A stretch of DNA of 64,000 nucleotides from Sphingomonas crocodyli (GCF_004005865.1 NZ_SACN01000001.1:248001-312000), one strand, 5' to 3'. Positions 16,315 to 25,776 are shown, counted from the stretch's first letter. The notes: generated by a model not told the origin, from the letters alone. Translations and numbers: made by a program.

Positions 16315-17853
16315 ATGATTTTCGGGCGCGTAAAGCCTCTCGACGCCATTCTTGAAACCGCAGCGAAGAAATCGCTCCATCGCTCTCTCGGCGCCTTCCA
16401 GCTGACGATGCTGGGCATCGGCGCCGTCATCGGCACCGGCATCTTCGTGCTGACCGCCGAAGCCGCACAGAAGGCCGGCCCCGGCATGATGGTATCGTTC
16501 ATCATCGCCGGCGTGGTCTGCGCCTTCGCCGCGCTCTGCTACGCCGAAATGGCGTCGATGGTGCCGGTGTCCGGTTCCGCCTACACCTACAGCTATGCCG
16601 TGATGGGCGAACTGATCGCCTGGCTGGTCGGCTGGGCGCTGATCCTCGAATATGCGGTGGCCGCGGGCGCCGTTTCGGTCGGCTGGTCGGGCTATGTGGT
16701 CGGCCTGATCCAGCACAGCTTCGGTATCCATATACCTGACTCGCTGGTGCTGGGGCCGTTCGACGGCGGGCTGATCAACCTGCCCGCAATGGCGATCGCC
16801 TCGCTCGTCACCTGGCTGCTGGTGATCGGCACCAAGGAGAGCGCGACCGTCAACGCCGTGCTGGTCGCGATCAAGGTGACCGCGCTGACCCTGTTCATCG
16901 TACTGGCCGTGCCGGTGATGAACACGCCGCAATTCTCGCCCTTCGCGCCGACCGGCTTCGTCGGCATTTCGATGGCGGCGGCGTCGATCTTCTTCGCTTA
17001 TGTCGGCTTCGACGCGGTTTCGACCGCGGCCGAGGAAACCAAGAATCCGCAGCGCAACATGCCGATCGGCCTGATCGGCTCGCTCGCCATTTGCACGATC
17101 TTCTACATGCTGGTCGCCGCCGGCGTGATCGGCGCGCCAGGGCTGAGCACCCAGCCGGTAGTCGATGCCGCCGGCGCGGTGCTGGAACCCGGCAGCCGCG
17201 AACTGGCGCAGCAATGTGCCGCGCGTGCGGCCGAAGGCTTCAAGGACGTCGTCTGTTCGAAGGAGGCGCTGGCCTTCACGCTGCGTGAAATCGGCTGGCC
17301 GCAGATCGGCAACCTGCTCGGCCTCGCCGCCGGTCTGGCGCTGCCTTCGGTCATCCTGATGATGATGTTCGGCCAGACCCGCATCTTCTTCGTGATGAGC
17401 CGCGACGGCCTGCTGCCGCGTGCCTTCTCGAAGATTCACCCGACCTTCCACACGCCGCACGTCATCACGATCATCACCGGCGTGTTTGTGGTGCTGTTCT
17501 CGGCCTTCTTCCCGGTCGGGCAGCTGGCCAACATCTCCAACTCCGGCACATTGTTCGCCTTCGCGGCGGTGTCGATCGCGGTGATGGTGCTGCGCCGGAC
17601 CGATCCGGGCCGCCATCGCCCGTTCCGCACGCCGCTGGTGAACATCACCGCGCCGATCTCGATCCTGGGCTGCGTCTATCTGTTCGTCAGCCTCGATCAT
17701 AAGAGCATCATTCTCTTCGTGATCTGGGCGGTGATCGGCCTGGGCGTCTATTTCGGCTACAGCCGTTCGCGCAGCCATGTCGGCCGCGGCGTGATCGAGA
17801 CGCACGAAGACGATGCCGGCATCCCGCCGCCGCCGGTTCCGCCGGTGAACTGA
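16315..17853 (+). CDS. amino acid permease, APC superfamily (cationic amino acid transporter type)
   Basis: A 512-residue inner-membrane protein with about twelve helices. The first helix carries GIGAVIGTGIFVLTA, the unwound Gly-rich segment that binds the amino acid backbone in APC transporters. The N-terminal LGAFQLTMLG and long length match the CAT/YhdG-like subgroup. It contains an extracytoplasmic or loop insertion (residues ~280-325) with two or three cysteines (QQCAARAAEGFKDVVCSKE). It imports an amino acid by cation symport or exchange; the substrate is not clear. It appears monocistronic. Confidence 0.88.
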   Translation: MIFGRVKPLDAILETAAKKSLHRSLGAFQLTMLGIGAVIGTGIFVLTAEAAQKAGPGMMVSFIIAGVVCAFAALCYAEMASMVPVSGSAYTYSYAVMGELIAWLVGWALILEYAVAAGAVSVGWSGYVVGLIQHSFGIHIPDSLVLGPFDGGLINLPAMAIASLVTWLLVIGTKESATVNAVLVAIKVTALTLFIVLAVPVMNTPQFSPFAPTGFVGISMAAASIFFAYVGFDAVSTAAEETKNPQRNMPIGLIGSLAICTIFYMLVAAGVIGAPGLSTQPVVDAAGAVLEPGSRELAQQCAARAAEGFKDVVCSKEALAFTLREIGWPQIGNLLGLAAGLALPSVILMMMFGQTRIFFVMSRDGLLPRAFSKIHPTFHTPHVITIITGVFVVLFSAFFPVGQLANISNSGTLFAFAAVSIAVMVLRRTDPGRHRPFRTPLVNITAPISILGCVYLFVSLDHKSIILFVIWAVIGLGVYFGYSRSRSHVGRGVIETHEDDAGIPPPPVPPVN

Positions 17854-17874
17854 TAATCGCGCGAGCGGGTGGGG

Positions 17875-18876
17875 TTAGCGCCCCATCCGCTCCGCGATCA
17901 AAGCGGCGACGTCCTCGCCCTCACGGAAGCGGGGGCCGATGCGAGTGATGACTTCCCCCGCGACGATCGATCCCATCCGCAGAGCGACGGGCAACGTCTC
18001 GCCCCGGATCAGCCCGGCGAACACGCCCGCCGCAAAGGCATCGCCTGCCCCCGTCGTGTCGACCACCGGCCCGGCGGGCTCGGCGGGAACATCGACCCGC
18101 TCGCCCCCCGTCATGCCGACGGCGCCATCCGGCCCGCAGGTGACGATCAGCAGCGGCACTTGGCGCCCCAGATGCGCCAGCGCCGCATCGAAATCGGCGA
18201 TGCCGGTGATCGCACGCAATTCGCCGTCATTGGCGAAGAGGATGTCGATCAGCCCATCGGCGATAAGCTCGCGGAATTCGTCGCCATGCTGCGAAATGCA
18301 GAATTCGGACGAGAGGGTGAAGGCCACCTTGCGCCCCGCTTCGCGCGCCACCCCGATCGCCTCGATCGCGCGGGCGCGGGGCTGTTCTGTGCGGAACATA
18401 TAGCCTTCGACGTAGAGGATCCCGCTGTTCGCGATCAGCGCCGCATCGAGCGATTCGGGCGGCAGATATTCGGACGCGCCGATCGCGGTGTTCATCGTCC
18501 GGTGGCCATCCGGATGGACGATGATCAGGCAGCGGCCCGTCGGCACGTCGGGCAAGGGGGCAACGTCGAAGCCGATATGATGGCGATGCAGATCGTCCGC
18601 GAACAGCTTGCCCAGCCGATCGTCGCCGACCTGGCCGACGAAGGCGCAGCGCGCACCGGCCCCGGCAAGGGCGGCAAGCGTGTTGGCGGCGGAACCTCCG
18701 CTCACCTCCTCGCAAATCCCCATCTCGCGGTGGAGGACGACGGCACGCTGCGGCGCGATCGGCGCCATCAGCCCCTTGGTGATGCCGCGCACGACGACGA
18801 ATTCGTCTTCCTGGTGGCTGAGCACGTCGACCAGCGCATTGCCGATCGCGACGATATCGAACTGGGGCGCGGTCAT
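17875..18876 (-). CDS. PfkB-family sugar/adenosine kinase
   Basis: A 333-residue ribokinase-fold kinase. It has the substrate motif GGSAANTLAALA near residue 55 and the PfkB signature DTTGAGDAFAAGVFAG with catalytic Asp near residue 275. The opening FDIVAIGNALVDVL is typical of the alphaproteobacterial group annotated as adenosine kinase, which phosphorylates adenosine with ATP. The sugar or nucleoside used cannot be proven from the sequence. The start MTAPQFD was chosen over an upstream ATG because the family begins here. Confidence 0.85.
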   Translation of the reverse strand: MTAPQFDIVAIGNALVDVLSHQEDEFVVVRGITKGLMAPIAPQRAVVLHREMGICEEVSGGSAANTLAALAGAGARCAFVGQVGDDRLGKLFADDLHRHHIGFDVAPLPDVPTGRCLIIVHPDGHRTMNTAIGASEYLPPESLDAALIANSGILYVEGYMFRTEQPRARAIEAIGVAREAGRKVAFTLSSEFCISQHGDEFRELIADGLIDILFANDGELRAITGIADFDAALAHLGRQVPLLIVTCGPDGAVGMTGGERVDVPAEPAGPVVDTTGAGDAFAAGVFAGLIRGETLPVALRMGSIVAGEVITRIGPRFREGEDVAALIAERMGR

Positions 18877-18968
18877 GTTCGTGCCGCTAGCCGATTTGCG
18901 GCGCGCGGGCAAAGCGGCCCGGCGCATCTCTGCTTGCGAACCGTGCCGGAAAAATGCTGTCAGGCGGC

Positions 18969-19334
18969 ATGAAGCGTTCGATCCCCCTGCTCGTCCTCAG
19001 CCTGATGCTTACCGCCTGTGGCGGAACCGGTGTTCCGGTGGTCAGCGCCCCGCCGCCACCCGTGCGCGTCGACATGGGGCTGGATCGCGTGATGGGGCAC
19101 GATGCCCGCGCGCTGATCGCCCTGTTTGGCAATCCAGATCAGGACATGCGCGAACCGCCCGCGCGCAAGCTGCAATATGCTAGCACGGTGTGCGTGCTGG
19201 ACGCCTATCTCTATCCGCCAGCAGCGGGCCGCGAGCCGGTCGTCACCCACATCGATGCGCGATCGCCCGCCGGCGACGATATCGACCGCGCCTCGTGCAT
19301 TGCCGCCCTCAGCCGGCGGAAGGCTGCGCGCTAG
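18969..19334 (+). CDS. small lipoprotein, function unknown
   Basis: A 121-residue protein with a lipoprotein signal peptide: MKRSIPLLVLSLMLTACGG, where Cys is the lipidated residue. The mature part begins with a Pro/Val-rich linker and then a ~75-residue domain (GLDRVMGHDARALIALFG through DRASCIAALSRRK) with three cysteines including the lipidated one. I do not recognise the domain; it looks like a small periplasmic domain. Its TAG stop shares the four bases CTAG with the stop of the convergent ankyrin gene. Confidence 0.75.
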   Translation: MKRSIPLLVLSLMLTACGGTGVPVVSAPPPPVRVDMGLDRVMGHDARALIALFGNPDQDMREPPARKLQYASTVCVLDAYLYPPAAGREPVVTHIDARSPAGDDIDRASCIAALSRRKAAR

Positions 19335-19960
19335 AGGCCAGGGCCGGCGATCTTCGGCTTGGGCTTCGCAGCGGCAGGCGCTTCCTGCAGCACCTTGAGG
19401 ACGGCGGCCGCGCGCGGATCGCTGGTCGCATAATCGAGCGCGGACTTGCCCGAAATGCGATCGCCCTTCTTCGGATCGGCGCCGGCGGTGAGCAGGATGC
19501 GCACCATCGGCACGTTGCGCGCCTGCGTCGCGACGATCAGCGGGGTTTCGCCATTGCCGTTGGCCAGATCGACCTGCGCGCCGCGTTCGATCAGCAGGTT
19601 CGCGCCTTCGATGAAGCCGACGCGGGTGGCGGCCATCAGCGGGGTTTCACCCTGCTGGTCCTTCACGTTCGGGTTCGCGCCCTTGGCGAGCATGAAGGTG
19701 GTCCACGTCATGTCGCGACGCTTCACCGTGATGTGGAGCGCGGATTCGCCCGTCGAATAATCGCGCGTGTTGATGATGCCGTTCGCGCTCTTGTCGAGCG
19801 CCTTGGTCACTTCGGTGCCGTCGGCGTCGCGCACGCCCTTCAGGAAATTATAACTGTCGGAAAACTGCGCCATCGCCGGGCCGGTTGCCATCAGCGTGGC
19901 CGCCGCGACGATCGCCGCCTTGCCGATCACCCGCGCCGCCTTCGATGTCGCATATTTCAT
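19331..19960 (-). CDS. secreted ankyrin-repeat protein
   Basis: A 209-residue protein with a Sec signal peptide (MKYATSKAARVIGKAAIVAA... ending GPAMA at about residue 31). Residues ~60-190 hold about four ankyrin repeats, recognisable by GESALHITVKRRD, GETPLMAATRVGF, GETPLIVATQARN and GKSALDYATSD. Ankyrin repeats bind other proteins; a periplasmic partner is expected but not identified. The C-terminus is Ala/Pro/Lys-rich. The start was set at the signal peptide. The gene ends tail-to-tail with the lipoprotein gene. Confidence 0.88.
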   Translation of the reverse strand: MKYATSKAARVIGKAAIVAAATLMATGPAMAQFSDSYNFLKGVRDADGTEVTKALDKSANGIINTRDYSTGESALHITVKRRDMTWTTFMLAKGANPNVKDQQGETPLMAATRVGFIEGANLLIERGAQVDLANGNGETPLIVATQARNVPMVRILLTAGADPKKGDRISGKSALDYATSDPRAAAVLKVLQEAPAAAKPKPKIAGPGL

Positions 19961-20030
19961 CTGACTGTCTGGTCCCTGAGGCTCGTCGCTCTTGAAAGGG
20001 GGCGCATAGCAAAGCATGGCTGGCGCCGCC

Positions 20031-20639
20031 ATGAACAAACCGTATCGCAACCGTTTCGCCCTCATCGCCATTGCCGCAGCGCTCGCCCTGGGCGGCCCGA
20101 TCGGGTGCAGCGGCGGCAGCGAGACGCCCCCGCTGGCGGGCGCGCGAATCGGCGGCCCCTTCACGCTGACCGATCAGGACGGCAAGCGCGTGAGCGACAC
20201 GGCCTTCGCCGGCAAATATCGGCTGGTCTATTTCGGCTACACCTTCTGCCCCGACATCTGCCCCACCGATCTGCAGAAGATGGGGCAGGGGATGCGCGCG
20301 CTGGAAAAGGAGGATGCCGCCGCCGCCGCGAAGATCCAGCCGATCTTCATCAGCATCGATCCCGCGCGCGATACGCCGGCCGTCCTCAAGGCCTATGTTC
20401 CCGCCTTCCACCCCCGCCTGATCGGGCTGACCGGCACGCAGGCCGAGATCGACGCGGTGGCGAAGGAGTTCGCCGTCTTCCACGCCAAGGTGCCTACCAA
20501 GGATGGCAGCGACAATTATCTGATGAACCATTCGACCCAGATGGTGCTGTTCGATCCTACCGGCGCGCCGCTGGCGCTGATCCCGCAGGACAAGTCGCCC
20601 GAAGAAATGGCGGCGGAGATGAAACGCTGGGTGAAGTGA
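20031..20639 (+). CDS. SCO1/SenC family copper chaperone (lipoprotein)
   Basis: A 202-residue thioredoxin-fold protein with a lipoprotein signal (LALGGPIGCSGG). The copper motif CPDICP is in FGYTFCPDICPTDLQKMG, and the distal His ligand is in NYLMNHSTQMVLFD. SCO proteins deliver copper to the CuA site of cytochrome c oxidase at the outer face of the inner membrane. An in-frame ATG 15 bases upstream (20016) is an alternative start. The next gene starts inside its stop (GTGA), so the two are probably translated together. Confidence 0.9.
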   Translation: MNKPYRNRFALIAIAAALALGGPIGCSGGSETPPLAGARIGGPFTLTDQDGKRVSDTAFAGKYRLVYFGYTFCPDICPTDLQKMGQGMRALEKEDAAAAAKIQPIFISIDPARDTPAVLKAYVPAFHPRLIGLTGTQAEIDAVAKEFAVFHAKVPTKDGSDNYLMNHSTQMVLFDPTGAPLALIPQDKSPEEMAAEMKRWVK

Positions 20640-21079
20640 CCGACCAGAAGCCCTTTTGGGAGACCAAGAGGCTCGACGAGATGAGCCGGGCCGAATGGGA
20701 ATCCCTGTGCGACGGGTGCGGCAAATGCTGCCTGCACAAGCTGGAGGATGAGGAGACCGGCGAGCTGATGGCGACCAACGTCGCCTGCAAATTGCTCGAT
20801 CGGCGCAGCGGCCAGTGCAGCAATTACAAGCATCGCCACGCCTTCGTCCCCGAATGCGTGCGCCTGACCCCGCGCAAGCTGCGCGAGATCGACTGGCTGC
20901 CCTCCACCTGCGCCTATCGCCTGATCGACGAGGGCAAGCCGCTGGCCGACTGGCATTATCTGGTGTGCGGCGATCGCGAGGCGGTTCACACCGCGAAGGT
21001 GTCGGTGCGCGGCTGGACGGTGTCCGAAAGCGATGTGGGCGACGATCTCGAATATCACCTCATCGATCGTGAGCTCTGA
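20636..21079 (+). CDS. YcgN-family cysteine-cluster protein
   Basis: A 147-residue protein of the YkgJ/YcgN (UPF0260) family, with a GTG start overlapping the SCO1 stop. The cysteine pattern CDGCGKCCLHK near residue 26, followed by single cysteines at VACKLL, GQCSNY, PECVRL, TCAYRL and VCGDRE, suggests a bound metal or iron-sulfur cluster. The biochemical role of the family is not established. Confidence 0.85.
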   Translation: MTDQKPFWETKRLDEMSRAEWESLCDGCGKCCLHKLEDEETGELMATNVACKLLDRRSGQCSNYKHRHAFVPECVRLTPRKLREIDWLPSTCAYRLIDEGKPLADWHYLVCGDREAVHTAKVSVRGWTVSESDVGDDLEYHLIDREL

Positions 21080-21770
21080 TCTTATTTTCCACGGCGGCGG
21101 GCGGACGCGGACGTTGCAGATCCTGCGATCCCCGCTGGCGCGGCGGATGCGGCTGTCGGTCGATCCGCGCGACGGGGGCGTGCGGCTGGTGCTACCCAAG
21201 CGCGGATCGATGCGCGAGGCGCTGCGCTGGGCCGAGGCGAAGCGCGACTGGATCGAGCATCAGCTGGGCGCGCTGCCGCCGACACGGGCACTGACCGACG
21301 GAACGGTGATCGAGGTCGCGGGCGAGCCGCTGACCGTCACACTGGTAAGCGGGCGCGGCGTGAAGCGCGACGGCGATCGGCTGCTCGTCGCGGGGCCGCA
21401 GGACATGCTGGCGACCCGGCTGGTCCGCTGGCTCAAGAAAGAGGCGCTGGCGCGGCTACAAGCCGAGACCGACCGATTCGCCGCGCTGGCGGGCATTACC
21501 GTCACCGGAGTCGCGGTGGGCGATCCGCGATCGCGCTGGGGCAGTTGTTCGGCGCGCGGCGACATACGCTATAGCTGGCGGCTGATCCTCGCGCCTTACG
21601 AAGTGCTGGAGGCGACGGCGGCGCATGAGGTGGCGCACCGGCTGCACATGGATCACAGCCCCGCCTTCCACGCCGCCGTGAAACGCCTGCTGGGCCGCGA
21701 TCCTTCACCCGAGCGCTCGTGGCTGCGCGCCAACGGCGCCTCGCTTCACTGGTTGGGGCGCGATCCCTGA
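21069..21770 (+). CDS. YgjP-like zinc metallopeptidase
   Basis: A 233-residue protein of the YgjP/DUF45 (SprT-like, M48-related) family. The zinc motif HEVAHRLHMDH is near residue 190, followed by SPAFHAAVKRLL; SRWGSCSARGDIRYSWRLIL is the family's other conserved block. Its cellular substrate is unknown. The GTG at 21069 is preferred (11-base overlap with the gene before); an ATG at 21033 would extend it by 12 residues. The 3' end overlaps the convergent PBP gene by 25 bases. Confidence 0.85.
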   Translation: MSSDLIFHGGGRTRTLQILRSPLARRMRLSVDPRDGGVRLVLPKRGSMREALRWAEAKRDWIEHQLGALPPTRALTDGTVIEVAGEPLTVTLVSGRGVKRDGDRLLVAGPQDMLATRLVRWLKKEALARLQAETDRFAALAGITVTGVAVGDPRSRWGSCSARGDIRYSWRLILAPYEVLEATAAHEVAHRLHMDHSPAFHAAVKRLLGRDPSPERSWLRANGASLHWLGRDP

Positions 21771-23797
21771 CGCTGGGCGGGGCGTTCGCCCCCGCGCCCG
21801 ACGATGCCGTCGAGAAACTGACCGTCAAGTTCGGTGCGCGGCTGGCGCGCCTGCGGTGGCGGGGCCGCTGACGGCTGCGGTGCGGCGGGCGCCGGCTGAT
21901 CGTCGGGCACGCCCGCGGCGTCGAGCGCCTGATCCATCACCGAATCGGGGCTTTGCGTCATCCCTTCATCGGGTTCGCCGAAATAGGCTTCCTCGTCGGG
22001 CTCGAGCTGCCATTCGGGCAATGTCACCTGCGTTTCGAACTGTTCGACCGGGCGCTTGGCGACGGCGACGCGCATGAAATCGGCGAACGCGCGCGCGGGC
22101 GCGCGGCCGCCCTGCAGGCCGGGAATCGGCTTGGCATCGTCGCGGCCCATCCACACGCCGGTGGTGATCCCGCTGGAGAAACCGAGGAACCAGCCGTCCT
22201 TGTTCGACGATGTCGTGCCTGTCTTGCCCGCGACCGGACGGCCGATCTGCGCGGCGCGCGCCGTGCCGGTGTTGACCGCGGTCTGGAGCAGATCGGTCAC
22301 TTCCGCCGCGACCCAGGGGGCGACGAGGACGCGATTGTCGTCGGATTTATGCTCGTACAGCATGTCGCCCTTGGCGGTCGTCACCTTGACGATGCCATAG
22401 GGCGTGACGGCCACGCCCTTGCGCGCGACGGCGGCGAAGGCGCGGGTCATGTCGATCAGGCGGACGTCGGACGTGCCCAGCACCATCGAGGGGTGCGTGT
22501 TGATCTCGGTCCCCACACCGAAGCGGTGCGCCATGTCCGCAATCGCGGAGAAGCCGACTTCGGACCCCAGCTTGGCCGCGACCGTGTTGATCGAGAAGGC
22601 GAAGGCGGTGCGGATGTCGATTGGCCCGGCATATTCGCGGTTCGAGTTGCGCGGGCTCCAGCCGTCGATCGTCACCGGTTCGTCGACCACCGGCGTATCG
22701 GGCTTCATCCCGGCTTCCATCGCGGTCAGATAGACGAACAGCTTGAACGCAGACCCCGGCTGGCGCTGCGCCGCCGTGGCGCGGTTGTAGATCGACGAGA
22801 CATAGTCGCGCCCGCCAACCATTGCACGCACCGCACCGTCGCGATCGAGCGCGATCAGCGCGCCCTGTGCGCCTTCGGGCGTATCGGCACGGATCGCCTT
22901 GTCGGCCGCGACCTGCATCGCCGGATCGATCGTGGTCCACACGTCGATCGGCTGGGTGCGTTCGTCGACCAGATCATCGAGCTGCGCGAGCGCCCAGTCG
23001 GTGAAATAGCGGACCGCATTCTGATCGGTCTCGGGCGCAAGGCGAACCTTTTCGGGATCGGCGGACTCGGCCTCAGACGCGGTGATCGCGCCGGCATCCT
23101 GCATAACCTCCAGCACCACCTTGGCGCGGCCGACGGCGGCGTCGCGATCGGCGGTGGGCGAGTAATTGGACGGCGCCTTGACGAGGCCTGCGACGATCGC
23201 CGCCTCGCCCATGCTCATCTTGCTGCCCGGATGGCCGAAGAATTTGCGGCTCGCGGCATCGACGCCATAAGCGCCGCCACCGAAATAGACCCGGTTCAGA
23301 TAGAGTTCGAGGATCTGCGCCTTGGAGAATTTGCGCTCCATCGCGAGCGCCAGCACCACCTCACGCAGCTTGCGGCCGGCGCTATAGGCGTTGGTGAGGA
23401 ACAGGTTGCGGGCCAGCTGCTGGGTGATCGTCGATGCGCCCTGCAGGCGGCGGCCTTCGTCATGCAGCCGCTTGGCGACCCAAATGGTGCGCGCAATGCC
23501 GACCGGATCGATGCCGGGGTGCATGTAGAAGCGGCGATCCTCGACCGCGACGATCGCGGTCTTCATCGATTCGGGGATCTGATCGCCGGTCAGCCAGTCG
23601 CCATAGCTCGGCCCGAGCGAGACGATCACCGAACCATCGGCGGCGCGGACGCGGACCATCTGGCCGTTGGGGCTCGACTTCAGCTCGTCGAAGCCCGGCA
23701 GCGACGCCATCGCGATCAGAACCGCGATCACGAGCGCACCCAGCCCCGCGAGCATCAGCAGCAGCAAATATTTGGCGGCGGTCTTCAGCCAGCCCAT
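21746..23797 (-). CDS. penicillin-binding protein 1A-type bifunctional peptidoglycan synthase
   Basis: A 683-residue class A PBP. After one N-terminal membrane helix it has a GT51 glycosyltransferase domain (VAVEDRRFYMHPGID, GASTITQQLARNLFL, RKLREVVLALAMERKF) and a transpeptidase domain with SAFK (in PGSAFKLFVYL), SIN and KTGTTSSNKDGWFLGF. It polymerises and cross-links peptidoglycan in the periplasm. The C-terminal ~70 residues are a Pro/Gln/Ala-rich tail, a common low-complexity end in sphingomonads. It lacks the large OB insert of long PBP1A forms. Confidence 0.93.
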   Translation of the reverse strand: MGWLKTAAKYLLLLMLAGLGALVIAVLIAMASLPGFDELKSSPNGQMVRVRAADGSVIVSLGPSYGDWLTGDQIPESMKTAIVAVEDRRFYMHPGIDPVGIARTIWVAKRLHDEGRRLQGASTITQQLARNLFLTNAYSAGRKLREVVLALAMERKFSKAQILELYLNRVYFGGGAYGVDAASRKFFGHPGSKMSMGEAAIVAGLVKAPSNYSPTADRDAAVGRAKVVLEVMQDAGAITASEAESADPEKVRLAPETDQNAVRYFTDWALAQLDDLVDERTQPIDVWTTIDPAMQVAADKAIRADTPEGAQGALIALDRDGAVRAMVGGRDYVSSIYNRATAAQRQPGSAFKLFVYLTAMEAGMKPDTPVVDEPVTIDGWSPRNSNREYAGPIDIRTAFAFSINTVAAKLGSEVGFSAIADMAHRFGVGTEINTHPSMVLGTSDVRLIDMTRAFAAVARKGVAVTPYGIVKVTTAKGDMLYEHKSDDNRVLVAPWVAAEVTDLLQTAVNTGTARAAQIGRPVAGKTGTTSSNKDGWFLGFSSGITTGVWMGRDDAKPIPGLQGGRAPARAFADFMRVAVAKRPVEQFETQVTLPEWQLEPDEEAYFGEPDEGMTQSPDSVMDQALDAAGVPDDQPAPAAPQPSAAPPPQARQPRTELDGQFLDGIVGRGGERPAQRQGSRPNQ

Positions 23798-23942
23798 GAA
23801 GGAACCCGATCGGCCAAGGAAATGACACCAGATGTCACCGAACGCGCCCCTATCGCCTTAACCCCCGCGCCACAAGCATCGTCGCGCCGAACCGTATCGC
23901 TAGACTAAGACAGCTTGCGGCCGGGTGAACGGCCGTTTTCGG

Positions 23943-24341
23943 TCATTCGGCCTTCTTGAAGTCGATCGACGCCGAATTGATGCAGTAGCGCAGGCCACCC
24001 CGATCGCGCGGGCCATCGGGGAAGACATGGCCCAGATGCCCCTCGCAATTCGCGCAGCGGACCTCGGTGCGGATCATGCCGTGGCTGACGTCGCGATGTT
24101 CGGTGACGTTTTCGCCCACCGAAGGTTCGACGAAGCTCGGCCAGCCGCAGCCCGAATCATATTTGCCGTCGCTTTCGAACAGGGGGGCGCCACAACCCGC
24201 GCAGACATAGTCGCCGCTGTCATGGTTATTCCAATATTCGCCAGTGAAGGCGCGCTCCGTCCCCGCTTCGCGCAGCACATGATATTGCATCGGCGACAGG
24301 CGCTCGCGCCATTCGGCCTCGGTGAGCTTGGGCTTTTCCAT
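23943..24341 (-). CDS. msrB: peptide methionine-(R)-S-oxide reductase
   Basis: A 132-residue MsrB. Zinc is held by two CxxC pairs (VCAGCGAP and [11 protein letters not shown]), and the catalytic Cys is in [11 protein letters not shown] near the C-terminus. The opening [24 protein letters not shown] is typical. It repairs R-methionine sulfoxide in oxidised proteins. No signal peptide is seen, so it acts in the cytoplasm. Confidence 0.95.
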   Translation of the reverse strand: MEKPKLTEAEWRERLSPMQYHVLREAGTERAFTGEYWNNHDSGDYVCAGCGAPLFESDGKYDSGCGWPSFVEPSVGENVTEHRDVSHGMIRTEVRCANCEGHLGHVFPDGPRDRGGLRYCINSASIDFKKAE

Positions 24342-24640
24342 GCCCGGAATGTGGGTCTGGCGCCTTCCCCCGTCAAGCGGCGGAAAAATCGTGGTTTCCA
24401 GCGATTAACCAGTTCCAGTCGCGAATTTTTGTCGAATCGGCGGGCATTGTGATCCTCGTCACTTCGGGCGCGGGGATGCCGCCTTAGATGACGAGTAAGT
24501 TGCACGGCGTAGAGTGCAGTTGCGTAAGCGTTGTATCCCGTATTCGGTTTGCGCCGCCCCGTTGCGTAACGGCGACGCACCCGATCGGAACTTGGTAGCG
24601 GCCCGACGTCTCGACCCTGGAGACGCCGGGCCGATCCATT
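24342..24640. other. 299-base intergenic stretch with no recognised gene
   Basis: This gap lies upstream of msrB and downstream of the epimerase gene, both on the minus strand. It holds a terminator-like stem (24600-24632) and two direct copies of GTTGCGTAA (24519-24527 and 24561-24569), the second inside a small hairpin CCGTTGCGTAACGG. No coding sequence with good codon use is seen. The msrB promoter should be here but is not clear by eye. Confidence 0.5.
24600..24632 (-). terminator. stem-loop after the aldose epimerase gene
   Basis: Bases 24600-24612 and 24620-24632 pair over 13 positions with one mismatch around a seven-base loop, nine bases beyond the epimerase stop. No T-run follows on the minus strand, so it may stabilise the 3' end rather than act as a full intrinsic terminator. 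Confidence 0.5.
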
Positions 24641-25513
24641 TCAGGGCAATAGCTCGATCGTCATGGTGAAGCGCCGTTCGCCGCCGCCGTCGATGATCGC
24701 CATCCCCGGCTTTTCGAAGATATCGCCGTCGAACCCTGCTGGATCGGACAATCCGTGCCACGGCTCGATGCAGAGATAGCCGGCGCCCGGCTTCTGCCAG
24801 AAGGCGATCTGGGGCATGCCCGGATAGCCGACCGCGACCCGGCCACCGTCCGGCGCGCCATAGATGAGTCGGTCGGATGCGGGCCGATCGAGGATCAGCG
24901 CATCCGCTGCGAACAGCGAATCGGACAGCGCGAGACTGTTGCCATCGACCGGTGAAGGCCGCGGCGCGGGATCGACCAGGCCATCGGCATCGAGCCGGCG
25001 GACCGGCGCCGATTCGGGTTTGTCGAACAGGATTTCGTGCGCATCGCGCGGTGCGCCACCGGGCAACGGCCACAGTAGGGCAGGGTGATAGCCGAACGAA
25101 GCGGGCATCGGATCGGCCGATGGGTTTCGGACGCTCGCGGTCATCGTCAGCGTCGAGCCGGCGACCGCATAATCCATGTCGAGCTGGAAGGCGAAGGGCC
25201 ACACGGCCAGCGTCGCCGCATCCGATTCGAGTCGGAAGGTGACGCGATCGGCCGCATGATCGACCAGTGCGAAGGTCGATCGGCGCGCAAAGCCGTGGCG
25301 GGGCAGATTGTAGCGCGTGCCCTGCCAGCGGAAGGAATCATCGCGCAGCGTGCCGACGATCGGGAAGAGGATCGGCGCGCGACCGGCCCAGACGGCGGGA
25401 TCGCCGCCCCATTGCCAGTCGCGCCCGTCAGCGTCGGTCAGCCGCACCAGTTCGGCACCCAGCGGCGCAATCTCCGCCGCTATGCCGTCCGATGCGATCC
25501 GAACTGCGGTCAT
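24641..25513 (-). CDS. aldose 1-epimerase family protein (LacX-like)
   Basis: A 290-residue galactose-mutarotase-fold protein. Conserved pieces are GAELVRL, APILFPIVGTLRDDSF, LPRHGFARRSTF (catalytic His), FGYHPALLWPL and YLCIEPWHGL. It would interconvert anomers of aldose sugars in the cytoplasm; LacX-like members have uncertain substrates. The ATG overlaps the stop of the DUF3297 gene by four bases, so the two share a transcript. Confidence 0.83.
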   Translation of the reverse strand: MTAVRIASDGIAAEIAPLGAELVRLTDADGRDWQWGGDPAVWAGRAPILFPIVGTLRDDSFRWQGTRYNLPRHGFARRSTFALVDHAADRVTFRLESDAATLAVWPFAFQLDMDYAVAGSTLTMTASVRNPSADPMPASFGYHPALLWPLPGGAPRDAHEILFDKPESAPVRRLDADGLVDPAPRPSPVDGNSLALSDSLFAADALILDRPASDRLIYGAPDGGRVAVGYPGMPQIAFWQKPGAGYLCIEPWHGLSDPAGFDGDIFEKPGMAIIDGGGERRFTMTIELLP

Positions 25514-25776
25514 TCGGCGTCGGTCGCCTCAGGTGCGGCGTCGTCGCGGAAATAGGGTTCGACTGGACCGTTGAGCTTGATCGTCAGCGGATTGCCCTTG
25601 CGATCGCGGGTGTTGCCGACGGCGACGCGGATCCAGCCTTCGGACACGCAATATTCCTCGACATTGGTTTTCTCGACGCCCTTGAAGCGGATGCCGACGC
25701 CGCGTTCGAGCAGCGCGCCGTCATAATACGGGCTGGCCGGGTTGATCGAGAGGTGGTCGGGGGGCGTGTCGCTCAT
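25510..25776 (-). CDS. DUF3297 family protein
   Basis: An 88-residue protein matching the DUF3297 family from its opening DHLSINPASPYYDGALLERGVGIRFKG and the middle block VEEYCVSEGWIRVAVGNTRDRKGNPL. It is small, soluble and acidic at the C-terminus. No function is established. It is the first gene of a two-gene unit with the epimerase. Confidence 0.82.
   Translation of the reverse strand: MSDTPPDHLSINPASPYYDGALLERGVGIRFKGVEKTNVEEYCVSEGWIRVAVGNTRDRKGNPLTIKLNGPVEPYFRDDAAPEATDAE

Noticed and set aside
23918..23939. CGGCCG hairpin with TTTT after it, read as a plus-strand terminator
   Set aside because: No plus-strand gene ends here; on the minus strand, downstream of msrB, it lacks a T-run.
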